A stretch of 64,000 nucleotides of DNA from Pedosphaera parvula Ellin514 (GTDB lineage: Bacteria > Verrucomicrobiota > Verrucomicrobiia > Limisphaerales > Pedosphaeraceae), in contig NZ_ABOX02000021.1 of NCBI RefSeq assembly GCF_000172555.1, forward strand, positions 1 through 64,000, in the 5' to 3' direction. Every line of letters starts with the position of its first letter. The stretch's first letter is position 1. The notes beneath the pieces are model-generated. The model was not told where the DNA came from and did not search any database. It worked only from the letters and a program-made list of their open reading frames with translations. The position numbers and the translations under genes are program-made. This document shows, piece after piece, positions 28,445 to 38,635 of this stretch.

Positions 28445-29815
28445 TTACCAACGGGTGGCCTGGCGATGCTGCGCATGGTAGTTGAAATCCTGCGGCTCCT
28501 CATAGCCCGCCGGTTTTACGGCGAATATTGGCTGGCTCAAAGTGGCCTTCTTGAGCTTCTCCGACTTGATTTGCTCATAATCCTCCGCCGTAATCTCTTC
28601 GCCCCACATGCGTGTGCTGGTGACTTTTTGATTCTCGCGGTCGATGACTGGTTTTTCTGCAGCCTGACCAAAGGCGTCGATGGCTTCAACAATCACGTAG
28701 TAAGCCTTGGCACCGGAATCATGTTCGGTGCGCACGAAAGCGGTCTTTTGCCCCTGTCGCATAACAATCCGATAAGTGTAATCCTTCGCAATCCACTGGG
28801 TTGTTTTTTGAATGTCGTCCCCGACATGGTTGAGCAGTCGGGTATCATCACCCGCAACCTGGACTTCATGCTCGAACCGCTGGACCGGCGCGGGCTCTTT
28901 AGCAACACCTGCCAGCTTTTGCAGCAGCTCCGTAACTCTTGTTTTGGCAGCAGCGAGCGCGCGTGCATTGGCTGCCTCGGCCTGCTTCCGGTTGATGTCG
29001 GCTTCAATGGCGTGGACTGCCTGGGTGGCGGCTGCTAGATCACCGTTCTTTAAAGCCACTTCTATTTCCGCGGCGTGAGGTGATTCCTTTTCCGTGGCAT
29101 TGACATCGATTAACATCCGGTAACGATTCTCCACCTGATCCAGTGATTTGGCCTTTTCCAAGTCAGTCTGAACCGCTTCGGCATTTTGCCTCCATTTTTG
29201 TTCCGAAGCCAAAAGTTGCGACTGTTGGCGGGATAGCTCCTCGAGATTTCCTTTTTCTGTCGTCAAGATGACAGCGCTTGGTTGTCGGTTACGATCTAAA
29301 AAGGTCGCGAGGGCGGGTTGGATGAGGCGTTGATTGCGTGCTGCCTGAGTGGAGAGTTGGGTCAGTTGGGCAAAACGCTGCTGCCACTGGTTGCGATAGT
29401 TTTCAGCTTGTCTTGCCGTGGCATGGATTCCTTCCAATGCCTTGGAGCGCATGCCAGAGTAAACGAGTCCTCCGGTAATGCCTGCAAACGCCACGAGTCC
29501 CAGCATGACCGACATTACAATGAGCAGAATGGTGCGCTGCATCCAGAGCGCGCCCACAAATCTTACCCACGATGTGCCTTTGGGCAGGTGCCTATGCCGC
29601 TGTGCCAGGTAGCTGCTTACGCCGGCCTGGATGGCGTCGTCGCTGATGTCGCGTCCTTGTTGCCGGTAGACATCGCGCAATTTGACGGCGAGCACTTGCG
29701 CCTCATCTTCCATGGCGCTTGCCAGCTTGTTGGCAGTCTGTTTGGCTTTCCCCTCCGCATCCTCGGAGAGATCCATCAGATGCATCAACGTCTGCAGGTC
29801 CTGTTGAGCGGGCAT
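28445..29815 (-). CDS. DUF6384-like single-pass membrane protein (second gene of cassette)
   Basis: A 456-residue protein from ATG 29815. An N-terminal helical region has VLAVKLRDVYRQQGRDISDD, followed by AIQAGVSSYLAQR. This matches my memory of the DUF6384 family (a helix pair, then 'Y..QGI.V.D..I..GV..L...R'). One transmembrane helix is at about 92-118 (TILLIVMSVMLGLVAFAGIT). A long coiled coil follows (about 120-300), then a beta-rich C-terminal domain (RIVMRQGQKTAFVRTEHDSG, YYVIVEAIDAFG). It lies 12 bases downstream of the first gene and 15 before the third. It is probably the membrane anchor of a complex formed by the three products. The family assignment is from memory and should be checked. 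Confidence 0.75.
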   Translation of the reverse strand: MPAQQDLQTLMHLMDLSEDAEGKAKQTANKLASAMEDEAQVLAVKLRDVYRQQGRDISDDAIQAGVSSYLAQRHRHLPKGTSWVRFVGALWMQRTILLIVMSVMLGLVAFAGITGGLVYSGMRSKALEGIHATARQAENYRNQWQQRFAQLTQLSTQAARNQRLIQPALATFLDRNRQPSAVILTTEKGNLEELSRQQSQLLASEQKWRQNAEAVQTDLEKAKSLDQVENRYRMLIDVNATEKESPHAAEIEVALKNGDLAAATQAVHAIEADINRKQAEAANARALAAAKTRVTELLQKLAGVAKEPAPVQRFEHEVQVAGDDTRLLNHVGDDIQKTTQWIAKDYTYRIVMRQGQKTAFVRTEHDSGAKAYYVIVEAIDAFGQAAEKPVIDRENQKVTSTRMWGEEITAEDYEQIKSEKLKKATLSQPIFAVKPAGYEEPQDFNYHAQHRQATRW

Positions 29816-29827
29816 GAGAGTGCAGGA

Positions 29828-30976
29828 CTAAGTTTTCAGGGCGTTGGCCAGAACGATTTCCGCCTGGCGCTTCTTGGCATCTTCCACGAGAGTGGCGATG
29901 GCCTGCGCGTTCTCGGTGCTCGCCTTCTCTGCCTCCTGGATAATCTGAACGCTCTTGGTCTGGAAATCCACCACAGCATCAACCAGCTTCTTGACCGATT
30001 CAGCTTTGATGGTCGGCCCATAAGCAGCCTTTAAAGCTGCCTCGCCTGTCTTTCCACTAATCTCGGCGAGCACTTCCAAACTCTGATTAGCCCCAGCCTT
30101 CATCGCTTCCAATGTCCCGGTGGCGCTATGCAATCCCGTTTCAGCGGTGAGTGCTGCATCCAGTCCGGTGAACGTCTGGCTGTTGGTGGTAAAAAATGTG
30201 ACGGCTTGCTGATAGACCGCTTCCTTGCAGCCATGAGTCTGGCGAATCTTCTCCACGATGATGTCGCCCGTGTTGTATGCAATCGTCAGGTTTTCCGCGA
30301 TCAGTTTCAGGATGCGGTGGCGATCCTCCTCGCGTTGAACGCTGCGGAGCGCTTCATCGCGTGTCAGTTCGGCACCACTTTTAGCCTTTGGTTCAGTGGC
30401 CGCTTCAACTGCTGTTTGCGCGGTCTGCAAGGTGGCTTTGGCATCCTTTACCTTGGCATCCTGCAGTTCCAAAAGCTCATAGGAAGCCAGCTCCGCCGCT
30501 TTGACACCCCCACGAAAGTCCATGTAGGCTTCGATGATAACTTCTTCACGTTTGAGCTGCTCACCAGTGTTCTTTACGGTGCTTTTGTACTGCTCTTCAA
30601 TCTTTGTAAAGCGACTGTGAATGGTGCCACGGGTCATTTTCATCGCGGCTTGCTGGATGCGCTCCTTCCAATCCACCTTGCCATCCTCCATGTGCATGAC
30701 CAACATCTTTGCATCGTCACGAATGGAATCAAAACCCTTGGTGATTTTCAGGTAGTTGGCATCAATGGGCGCACTGGTGATCTGCTCGCGCACCACGCTG
30801 TTGAAAGTCGTCGCACTATGCAGCATCCGGGCGATGATCAGCGTCTTGGCGGGATCCAGATCCTGCACCTTTTCCACCAGTGCAACGGCTTCATCACTTT
30901 TCGGTTCCTCTTTAAAGATACCGAGGGAACGAAGTTTGTCAGTGGCTTGGCTCAGATAGGAGAGGGCTGATGTCAT
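29828..30976 (-). CDS. TelA-like helical protein (first gene of cassette)
   Basis: A 382-residue soluble, fully helical protein from ATG 30976. The middle and C-terminal parts have the look of the toxic-anion-resistance TelA group: long amphipathic helices with YNTGDIIVEKIRQTHGCKEA, then KKLVDAVVDFQTKSVQIIQE and EDAKKRQAEIVLANAL. I cannot prove membership. In genomes I remember, a protein of this size precedes DUF6384 proteins. No membrane segment or signal peptide is present. It is the promoter-proximal gene of the three-gene operon. It could act as a cytoplasmic partner that bridges the membrane protein and the coiled-coil protein. Confidence 0.7.
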   Translation of the reverse strand: MTSALSYLSQATDKLRSLGIFKEEPKSDEAVALVEKVQDLDPAKTLIIARMLHSATTFNSVVREQITSAPIDANYLKITKGFDSIRDDAKMLVMHMEDGKVDWKERIQQAAMKMTRGTIHSRFTKIEEQYKSTVKNTGEQLKREEVIIEAYMDFRGGVKAAELASYELLELQDAKVKDAKATLQTAQTAVEAATEPKAKSGAELTRDEALRSVQREEDRHRILKLIAENLTIAYNTGDIIVEKIRQTHGCKEAVYQQAVTFFTTNSQTFTGLDAALTAETGLHSATGTLEAMKAGANQSLEVLAEISGKTGEAALKAAYGPTIKAESVKKLVDAVVDFQTKSVQIIQEAEKASTENAQAIATLVEDAKKRQAEIVLANALKT

Positions 30977-31447
30977 GGTTTTAATAAATGTTTGATTGCT
31001 GTCCTTCTATTGCTGCTTGAAGTGTTTATCTGATTTATCTCTCAACGCCGGTTTTGTCGATGTGTTTATGACACTAATATCAAATTGGCAGTCCAATTTT
31101 CCAACTGAACATTCTGGCGATCCCGGCAAATCCCAGCTCACTTTCCAAATGTTCATAGTAATTGAACTATTCAAACAGTATTTTTCTCCTGCTTTATTGC
31201 CAGTATAAAACTGAGCAGGCTTTGTAATGAGAGGCTGCTTCCTGAACCATTATCCGTAATCAAACCGACGAGTTTCCGTAGTTATTCAATTTTGTTTCCC
31301 GCTGAACATAAAGTATTGATGTTCATCGTGATTCCGCAAATTGAGTACGACGAACTGGGGCTGCAATCGGTTTTGTTTCCTGCCTGGGAAAATCACTGTC
31401 CGCCAAAAGAAATTTGTTATCCACAGCCAAAGAACACCTTCGGCCGC
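30977..31447. other. intergenic region between the coiled-coil cassette and lepB
   Basis: This stretch of 471 bases separates the divergent cassette and the signal peptidase gene. It has no convincing gene. It contains one perfect DnaA-type box, TTATCCACA, at 31417-31425. A single box does not make an origin. Promoters for both flanking units must lie here, but I cannot place them confidently. Confidence 0.45.
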
Positions 31448-32032
31448 ATGTCTAAAAGCCTTAACCGTCTGGGCCTGTTTTTACTGATGGCTATTCTTGG
31501 TATCACAGCCCAGTTCGTAATTACTCGCAACTTCTTTCAACCGTTTCAGGTGGATGGCATCAGCATGGCCCCAACTCTCGACGACCATGCTCATTATTTT
31601 TTAAATCGCTGCGCTTTTCGTGAGCACGCGCCGGAACGCGGCGATGTGGTGGTGTTCGTCGACCCCGGCGACCATGGATTTTCCGTCAAACGAGTGATTG
31701 CCTTGCCGGGAGAGTCCATTCATTTCAAAAATGGACGAGTGTTTGTAAACGGGCGCAAAATCTCAGAGCCATACCTCACTCCCGGCACCCATACCTACAC
31801 TTACTCCCAGATAAAAGAAGAGTTTATCACCCTCGGAGTGGACCAATTTTTTGTTTTGGGAGATAACCGCCCGATGAGCATCGACGGGCGCTCTTATGGC
31901 CCTGTGCGGCGCGAAAACATTCTTGGCCGGGTGTTTCTAACCGGAAAAGCTGCCGAGAGTTGTGCTCAACTCAAACAGCAGCTTCCACAGCACACGGCAA
32001 CAGTCACCTTCGACGGGGCCAAGTCGCTTTGA
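31448..32032 (+). CDS. lepB: signal peptidase I
   Basis: ATG 31448 (MSKSLNRLGLFLLMAILG) gives a normal single N-terminal membrane anchor and a 194-residue enzyme. The open frame extends back to 31292, but the extra 52 residues lack family similarity. The catalytic serine is in VDGISMAPTL and the general-base lysine in SVKRVIALPGE. The downstream box (FVLGDNRPMSIDGRSYG) is intact. It removes signal peptides from exported proteins. This is relevant here because several neighbours are large Sec-type secreted proteins. It is monocistronic and converges with the NRPS/PKS operon. Confidence 0.9.
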   Translation: MSKSLNRLGLFLLMAILGITAQFVITRNFFQPFQVDGISMAPTLDDHAHYFLNRCAFREHAPERGDVVVFVDPGDHGFSVKRVIALPGESIHFKNGRVFVNGRKISEPYLTPGTHTYTYSQIKEEFITLGVDQFFVLGDNRPMSIDGRSYGPVRRENILGRVFLTGKAAESCAQLKQQLPQHTATVTFDGAKSL

Positions 32033-32218
32033 GCAATCGGGTCGGTTCATCCTGGTTCTACTGAATGGACTGCCTTTGACAATTACCTGTTCGAAAGCTC
32101 AGTTGCGATGGAGATGTTAACGCAAGAGTTCCTTAGACTTTGCAATCATGCGAACCGCTCACTCAGCTCTCAACTTACAGTTTCAGCATGACTGTCCATC
32201 AGAGGGCACGTCGTAAGA

Positions 32219-35200
32219 TCAGGCCATTTCGACAGTTATCTTCTCCAACCAGTCACTCATGGCAGCTATGGTGGGGACCTCGAAAATATCGCGCATGGTG
32301 ATCTCAATTTCGAGCAGTTCTGCAAGTCTCGCCATGAGTTGAGTTGCGATTAAGGAATCCCCACCCAGCTCGAAGAAATTGTCGTGAATGCCAATCCGTT
32401 TAAGCTTGAGGATCTCGCACCAGATTTCTGCCAGAGCCTTTTGCGTGGATGTTTCAGGCGCCACGAAATTGTCAGTCTCGGATTTTGCACCCGGTTCCGG
32501 CAGAGCTTTCCTATCCACCTTTCCGTTCGGCGTCAGCGGCAATGCTTCCAAGGTCACGAACACTGAGGGCACCATGTAATCGGGTAATCTCTCCTTCAGG
32601 AAGCTGCGCAATTCACTGGTGATTGAAACGGGCGATGGTCGGAGGACAACATAGCCGATCAATCGCTTTTCCCCGGCGGGGCCATTCCTGGCCGCGAGCA
32701 CACAATCACGCACGTACGGGTGTTGGCGCAGAATTGTTTCGATCTCTCCCAATTCAATCCGGTAACCACGAATCTTGACTTGATTGTCGATGCGACTGAG
32801 GAATTCAATTTTACCATCACGGCGATAACGGACAAGATCGCCTGTCTTATATAGACGCGCATTGGGCTCGGCATTGAATGGATCCTTGATGAACTTTTCA
32901 GCCGTAAGCTGTTCCCTTTTGTGATAACCGCGCGCCAAACCCTCGCCGCCAATGTGCAGTTCGCCCGGTACGCCCACGGCAACCGGTTGCATTTCCGGGC
33001 CGAGGACATAAAACTGCGTGTTAGCCATCGGGCGGCCAATCACGGGTGTTTCCGGAGACTGAATACGGTCAACCGCCGACCAGATGGTCGTTTCAGTCGG
33101 GCCATACATATTCCAAAGTGACGCGCATTTGGGCAGCAATTGTTTTACCAGATCTTCCGACCAGACTTCACCGCCACAGAGAATATTCAGTTTGGGATTG
33201 CCGGCCCAACCTGCCTCCAGAAGCATGCGCCACGTTACGGGTGTCGCTTGCATCACCGTGGCATGGCATTGAGCAAGCAACCGGATGAGTTGCTTCCCAT
33301 CCAGGGCGGCAGCAGATCTGGCGATCACCACTTTTGCCCCCACCGTGAGTGGCAGCCACAATTCCAAGCCCGCTATATCGAACGAAAGCGTGGTCACAGC
33401 CAGCAAAACATCCGAGGCTTTCATCCCGGGCTCCTGCTGCGTGCTGGTTAAAAAGTTTACCAGTGCGCGGTGGGGAATTTGCACTCCTTTGGGTTGACCG
33501 GTCGAACCCGAGGTATAAAGCACATAGGCAAGATTTTCCTGAGTCGTTGCACAGACAGGATTTTCTTCATTTCTCTCCGGGATGGCTGAGAGATCTGGAT
33601 CGAGGCAAAACACGGCACGGTTTTGAACCTGTGAGGTCCCGTCGGTTGACGGCGCGATTACGGGCAATTTACGGAGCAAGGATTGCTGGGTCAGAAGAAC
33701 TGGTGCCTTGGCATCCTGTAAGATGAAGGCAACGCGTTCCATCGGATATTCGGGATCAAGTGGCAGATACGCGCCTCCAGCTTTCAAGATTCCGAGCAGG
33801 CCAATGACCATTTCAAGAGAACGCTCCACGCATAGGCCTACCAGGACATCCGGACCAACACCGTTCCTTTTGAGGTAATGCGCCAACCGGTTTGCCCGTC
33901 TATTCAGTTCCTGATAAGTCAGACATTTTCCATCGAACACCACTGCCGCGGCGTTTGGAGTTTCGGCTGCCGCGGCTTCCACCAACTGATGAACGCATTG
34001 ATTGCGAGGATAATCCTGTCGGGTGTCATTCCAGTCTTGTAGAATCTGTTTGCAATCACTCGCGTTCAGAATGGGAATGGAACTGACCGGCTTTGCCGCA
34101 TCGGCCATGGTCGCAGTTAGCAACGTTTTCCAATGGTTTAACCACGTTCCCAAAGTTTGTGCATCAAACAAATCGGTGTTGAAACGGCAATCAATGGTGA
34201 TGTCCTTGTCCGAGTCAATCACGTCCACGGTGAGATCGAAAATGTTAAATCCCTTGGGCAGGGAGATGATTTGCGACTCCACGCCTTCCATGTGGAATCC
34301 CGCCGCGGCCCGGTTTAGATTGAAAGTCACCGATACCAGCGGCATCCGGCTGGTATCACGCGGGAGGTTCAATTTGCTGACCAAATTGGCGAAGGTGAAC
34401 TGCTGGTGCTCGTGCGCATCCAAAACCAGACGCTTCACCTCCCGAAGATAATCTTTGAAGGTCATTTCGCCGGCACATTGGCTGCGGATGGGCAGCAGAT
34501 TGACGCAATGGCCTACCAGGAATTTGTTGCCGGGATGCACCTCACCCACCGCAATCTGCCCTGCGGCAGGAACACCCACCACCAGATCAGTTTGTCCGCT
34601 GAGCCGATGCAGCCAGACATTGATGCTGGCAAACAGGTAGGCAAACAAGGTGCAGCCCTCGCGGACGCATGCTTGTTTGAGAGTCTGATAAAGCGCCGGA
34701 TCGAATTTCACGCTTTGATGCGCCGCCTTGTACGTTTTGACTGGCGGCCGTGGCCGAGTCGTCGGCAGTTCAATGGCAGCGGGTGGACTGGCGAATCGGC
34801 TCAACCAGTACGCTTCTGAATTCGCCGTGGCGGAGCTGTTGTCCCTGGATTTTTCCCATTGTACATAGTTCCGGAATTGCATGGCGGGCTCCAGTTTTGC
34901 CGACACGTCCTGGATCTTTGCGGAATAAATTGTCTTCAGCTCGTGAAACACCACACTGATGGACCAGCCATCCATGATCAGATGATGGGAGGCAAGCAGG
35001 AGCACATGATGATCTTCCGATAATTTGATTATTTGGACGCGCAGGAGAGGGCCATTGAGCAGGTCAAATGATCGATCGCTTTGTTCCTTTTCTGTCGCTT
35101 GCAGTTCATGGTTGCGCTCCGTTTCAGCAAGAGCCGAAAAGTCACTAAGTGGAACCTCGAGGAGCAAGGATGGCTGAGTGCGTTGAGCTGAACCATCCGG

Positions 35201-38200
35201 TTGGAAAGTCATCCGCAAAGCATCGTGACGATCCACCATCTCCTGGATGGTTTCGCGCAGAGCTTTTAGATTTGTGGAACCGCGCAAGTGAATCGAGAAG
35301 GAATGATTCATCGCCCGGGAAGCATCCTCGCCCCATTGCGTGCCAAGCCAAAGTTCGAGTTGGCCAGCGGTGAGCGGCAGAGTTACTGGCGTGGCAATGC
35401 CCGGCTCGGTGAAGGTGGTGCGCAGATCGCCTTGAGCTTTCGATTCCTCGCTGGTTGAGGTTGGTGATGCGGGCTGAACGGAGCCCATTCGTTGCAGCAT
35501 TTCCACTTCTTTGGTCAAAGCCACCAGCTGCGCCTGCTTGGCTTTTAAGAGCGTTTGCCATGACCTATCCTGAGAGATGGCTTTCTGATCGAACGATGTC
35601 CTGGCGGCAACCGGTTGTAGTGTCGGCGAGGCATCTGCCGGCATTTGGCTGTCGAGGTAGGCGGCCAAGGTGTCAAGGGTGGAGAACTGCTCTGAAAGCT
35701 GCCGGAAGGTGACTTTGACACCATACTTCTTTTGAAGGTTCTGGCTAAGCTGGGCAAGAAACAAGGAGTCATAACCCAGTTCGGCAAAACTTGTTGACGG
35801 AGCCAGGCCGGTCAGGTTTGCACCAGAGAGTTCCTGCAGTTGAGACAATAACTGGCCGATGATCCGGTCCTTTCGGGTGAGCGTCGCGGCGGTGATATCG
35901 GCGGGTGACTCAGCGGCCCGAATTTCAGTCTCGTCAGCGTTGCTTGTAATTTCCAATGCGATTTGAGTGCGGACGCGCCGGGCAGGTTCCGCATAAAAAC
36001 GTTTTCTTTCGAATGGGTAGGTGGGCAGAGTCACCCGGTGGCGTTTTTCCTGCTGGTAAAAACCATTCCAATCCACTGATGCACCGGCCAGCCAGAGTCT
36101 GCCGAGTGCGTTGAGCATGGATGGTATTTCCTGCCCTTTGGTACCGGTCAATGAGGCGACCACGCTCTGCTCAGACGATTTTGCAGGGTGTTGCCGGGCC
36201 AGGTTGGTCAGCGTAGTGCCCGGGCCAACCTCCAGGAGTATGGCTTGCGGATTCCGCAGCAATTCGGCGACACCATCGGCAAAGCGGACAGCCTGCCGCA
36301 CGTGGGCCGCCCAGTAATGAGGATCGACGGCCTGAGCGGTGGTAATCCATTTCGCAGTGGCATTGGACACATAAGGAATGGCGGGCTCCTTGAGCAGAAC
36401 TTTTTTCAGCAGCTCGGTGAACGGTCCAATTACTGGATCCATCATCGAGGAATGAAATGCATGGGAAGTATTGAGTCGCTTGCCGGCAATGCCTTTTTCC
36501 TTCAACGCAGCTTCGAACTGTTCGATGGCAGAATACGGTCCGGACACAACGCACAGGGAAGGGGAATTAATCGCCGCGATGGAGAGTTCACTGCCCAGCA
36601 TGGGCAATACGTCTTTTTCGGGCAACCGCACCGCGAGCATTGAACCGCCGGGTTGCGCCTGGACCAGGTGCGCGCGGCTTGCCACCAGCACCAGGGCTTC
36701 CTGCAATGTGAATACTCCGGCAATGCAGCCCGCCACATATTCACCCACGCTATGACCGATCATTGCCTGAGGTTTGATGCCCCAGGACATCCAAAGTTTT
36801 GCCAGGGCGTATTCGATGACGAACAAGGCGGGCTGGGTGATACGGGTCTGAATCAATAGTTCTTCGGCGGACTGGACTTGTTCCGGTTGTGGAAAAAGCA
36901 CCTGACGCAAATCCAGTCCAATCAGGGGTTGGAGCACCTTGGAACACGCATCGACTTCATCCCTGAAAACCGGTTCGGTGCGATAGAGTTCTGAGCCCAT
37001 GTTCACGTACTGCGCGCCCTGTCCCGGAAACATGAAAACAACAGGTGCATCCTTGACTTCGCTGTGCTGAGTGAAGACACGCTTCGAATCCAGCAACTTC
37101 AGTGCGGCAGCGGCATCTGCTCCATTCCGGCAGACCAGGGCTCGGCGATGGTTCAGCACAGCACGACCGGTCTGCAGCGTAAAAGCTGCATTCGCGACGT
37201 TGAGGAGCGGATTTGCTTCGAGGCAGGCAGCCAGACTGGAGGTCGCCGCATTCAGCGCAGAATCGGTTTTGGCGGAAAGAACCAGGAGTTGGCATTCGCG
37301 AGAGGGACTTGAAGGTTCTGTCACTGGAGCTTCTTCAAGCACGACGTGAGCATTGGTGCCGCCTAAACCGAAGGAACTGACTCCGGCTCGCCTGGGAGTC
37401 GCGCCAGCCTTCCATTCGGTTAGAGTGGAATTCACATAGAAAGGACTGTTCTCAAAATCGATTCGAGGATTCGCCCGCGCATAATGCAAGCTTGGAGGAA
37501 TCTGTTTATTCTTAAGAGCGAGTGCAGTCTTGATCAACCCGGCCACACCGGCAGCGGTATCCAGATGTCCGATGTTCGTTTTCACCGACCCGATGGCGCA
37601 GAATTGCTTTTGATCCGTGCCGGTGCGGAATGCCTGTGTGAGACCGGTGATCTCAATCGGGTCTCCGAGCGGGGTGCCGGTGCCGTGAGCCTCAACATAA
37701 GAAATTGTGGCAGGATCGAATCCTGCGAATGTCTGCGCCTGGGTGATTGCATCAGCCTGGCCATCGACACTCGGGGCCGAAAAACTGCCTTTCGACGAGC
37801 CATCATTATTCAGACCAACTCCCCTGATAACGGCGTAAATCTGGTCGCCATCCTGCAATGCCTCAGCCAGACGTTTTAACACCACGATACCCAGGCCATC
37901 GCTGGAGACAGTGCCTTGGGCTTGCGCATCGAAAGCGCGGCAATGCCCATCGGGCGAAACGATGCCTCCCTCCTGAAAGTGGAAAATGCGCTTCTGTGGA
38001 AAAGTGATTGAGATACCGCCGGCAAGCGCCAGGTCACATTGATAATTGAGCAGGCTATGGCACGCCTGGCACACCGCCACCAGTGACGTGGAACAGGCGG
38101 TGTTGACGCTGATTGCAGGGCCTTTCAAGTTCAATTTGAAGGCAACCCGGCTCGCCAGGAAATCTTTTTCATTGCCCATCATGGCGACCATTTCACCGAC

Positions 38201-38632
38201 CGAGTCAACCAGATCCGGGCGGGGTTGGACGTTGTTCCACAGATAGGAGCTGTTGCCCATGCCGGCATACACGCCAATGACTTCAGTAAACCTCCCGGCA
38301 TCGTAACCCGCGTCCTCCAGTGCTTCCCAGGAGGCTTCGAGAAACAGTCGTTGTTGCGGGTCGGTCACTTCCGCCTCCTTTGGATTCATGCCAAAGAAGT
38401 TGGCGTCAAAGTATTCGGCATCCTTCAACACTCCCCGAGAGGCCACATAACCGGGAGACTTTCGGAGTTCGGTTACATCCATACCGGAGGCAGCCAGTTC
38501 AGCTTCGGTAAAGGTGGTGATGGATTCGACTCCATTCACGAGGTTTTTCCAAAATTCGGGGATGTTGGCGGCGCCAGGAAAACGGCCTGCCATGCCAATA
38601 ATGGCAATCCCTTCAAGACTCGATTCTGTCAT
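32219..38632 (-). CDS. hybrid polyketide synthase / nonribosomal peptide synthetase (KS-AT-ACP-C-A-T)
   Basis: A 2137-residue megasynthase. KS (1-425): VNTACSTSLVAV active cysteine, with histidines in EAHGTGTPLGDP and NIGHLDTAAG. AT (about 525-830): GHSVGEYVAG, and HAFHS, the malonyl-type signature. ACP (about 930-1000): phosphopantetheine serine in LGYDSLFLAQL. C (about 1085-1520): HHLIMDGWS. A (about 1550-2030): YVLYTSGSTGQPKGVQIPHR, and a specificity code I read as D-I-L-Q-L-G-M-I-W, glycine-like. T (about 2060-2125): ELGGDSLIATQL. No ketoreductase, dehydratase, methyltransferase, thioesterase or reductase domain follows. The ACP and the C start (LPLTAGQLELWLGTQ) resemble those flanking an aminotransferase domain in McyE/ItuA-type proteins, but no aminotransferase is present. 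It starts 3 bases after the upstream NRPS gene and would extend its product by one malonate unit and one amino acid. Confidence 0.9.
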   Translation of the reverse strand: MTESSLEGIAIIGMAGRFPGAANIPEFWKNLVNGVESITTFTEAELAASGMDVTELRKSPGYVASRGVLKDAEYFDANFFGMNPKEAEVTDPQQRLFLEASWEALEDAGYDAGRFTEVIGVYAGMGNSSYLWNNVQPRPDLVDSVGEMVAMMGNEKDFLASRVAFKLNLKGPAISVNTACSTSLVAVCQACHSLLNYQCDLALAGGISITFPQKRIFHFQEGGIVSPDGHCRAFDAQAQGTVSSDGLGIVVLKRLAEALQDGDQIYAVIRGVGLNNDGSSKGSFSAPSVDGQADAITQAQTFAGFDPATISYVEAHGTGTPLGDPIEITGLTQAFRTGTDQKQFCAIGSVKTNIGHLDTAAGVAGLIKTALALKNKQIPPSLHYARANPRIDFENSPFYVNSTLTEWKAGATPRRAGVSSFGLGGTNAHVVLEEAPVTEPSSPSRECQLLVLSAKTDSALNAATSSLAACLEANPLLNVANAAFTLQTGRAVLNHRRALVCRNGADAAAALKLLDSKRVFTQHSEVKDAPVVFMFPGQGAQYVNMGSELYRTEPVFRDEVDACSKVLQPLIGLDLRQVLFPQPEQVQSAEELLIQTRITQPALFVIEYALAKLWMSWGIKPQAMIGHSVGEYVAGCIAGVFTLQEALVLVASRAHLVQAQPGGSMLAVRLPEKDVLPMLGSELSIAAINSPSLCVVSGPYSAIEQFEAALKEKGIAGKRLNTSHAFHSSMMDPVIGPFTELLKKVLLKEPAIPYVSNATAKWITTAQAVDPHYWAAHVRQAVRFADGVAELLRNPQAILLEVGPGTTLTNLARQHPAKSSEQSVVASLTGTKGQEIPSMLNALGRLWLAGASVDWNGFYQQEKRHRVTLPTYPFERKRFYAEPARRVRTQIALEITSNADETEIRAAESPADITAATLTRKDRIIGQLLSQLQELSGANLTGLAPSTSFAELGYDSLFLAQLSQNLQKKYGVKVTFRQLSEQFSTLDTLAAYLDSQMPADASPTLQPVAARTSFDQKAISQDRSWQTLLKAKQAQLVALTKEVEMLQRMGSVQPASPTSTSEESKAQGDLRTTFTEPGIATPVTLPLTAGQLELWLGTQWGEDASRAMNHSFSIHLRGSTNLKALRETIQEMVDRHDALRMTFQPDGSAQRTQPSLLLEVPLSDFSALAETERNHELQATEKEQSDRSFDLLNGPLLRVQIIKLSEDHHVLLLASHHLIMDGWSISVVFHELKTIYSAKIQDVSAKLEPAMQFRNYVQWEKSRDNSSATANSEAYWLSRFASPPAAIELPTTRPRPPVKTYKAAHQSVKFDPALYQTLKQACVREGCTLFAYLFASINVWLHRLSGQTDLVVGVPAAGQIAVGEVHPGNKFLVGHCVNLLPIRSQCAGEMTFKDYLREVKRLVLDAHEHQQFTFANLVSKLNLPRDTSRMPLVSVTFNLNRAAAGFHMEGVESQIISLPKGFNIFDLTVDVIDSDKDITIDCRFNTDLFDAQTLGTWLNHWKTLLTATMADAAKPVSSIPILNASDCKQILQDWNDTRQDYPRNQCVHQLVEAAAAETPNAAAVVFDGKCLTYQELNRRANRLAHYLKRNGVGPDVLVGLCVERSLEMVIGLLGILKAGGAYLPLDPEYPMERVAFILQDAKAPVLLTQQSLLRKLPVIAPSTDGTSQVQNRAVFCLDPDLSAIPERNEENPVCATTQENLAYVLYTSGSTGQPKGVQIPHRALVNFLTSTQQEPGMKASDVLLAVTTLSFDIAGLELWLPLTVGAKVVIARSAAALDGKQLIRLLAQCHATVMQATPVTWRMLLEAGWAGNPKLNILCGGEVWSEDLVKQLLPKCASLWNMYGPTETTIWSAVDRIQSPETPVIGRPMANTQFYVLGPEMQPVAVGVPGELHIGGEGLARGYHKREQLTAEKFIKDPFNAEPNARLYKTGDLVRYRRDGKIEFLSRIDNQVKIRGYRIELGEIETILRQHPYVRDCVLAARNGPAGEKRLIGYVVLRPSPVSITSELRSFLKERLPDYMVPSVFVTLEALPLTPNGKVDRKALPEPGAKSETDNFVAPETSTQKALAEIWCEILKLKRIGIHDNFFELGGDSLIATQLMARLAELLEIEITMRDIFEVPTIAAMSDWLEKITVEMA

Positions 38633-38635
38633 AAA

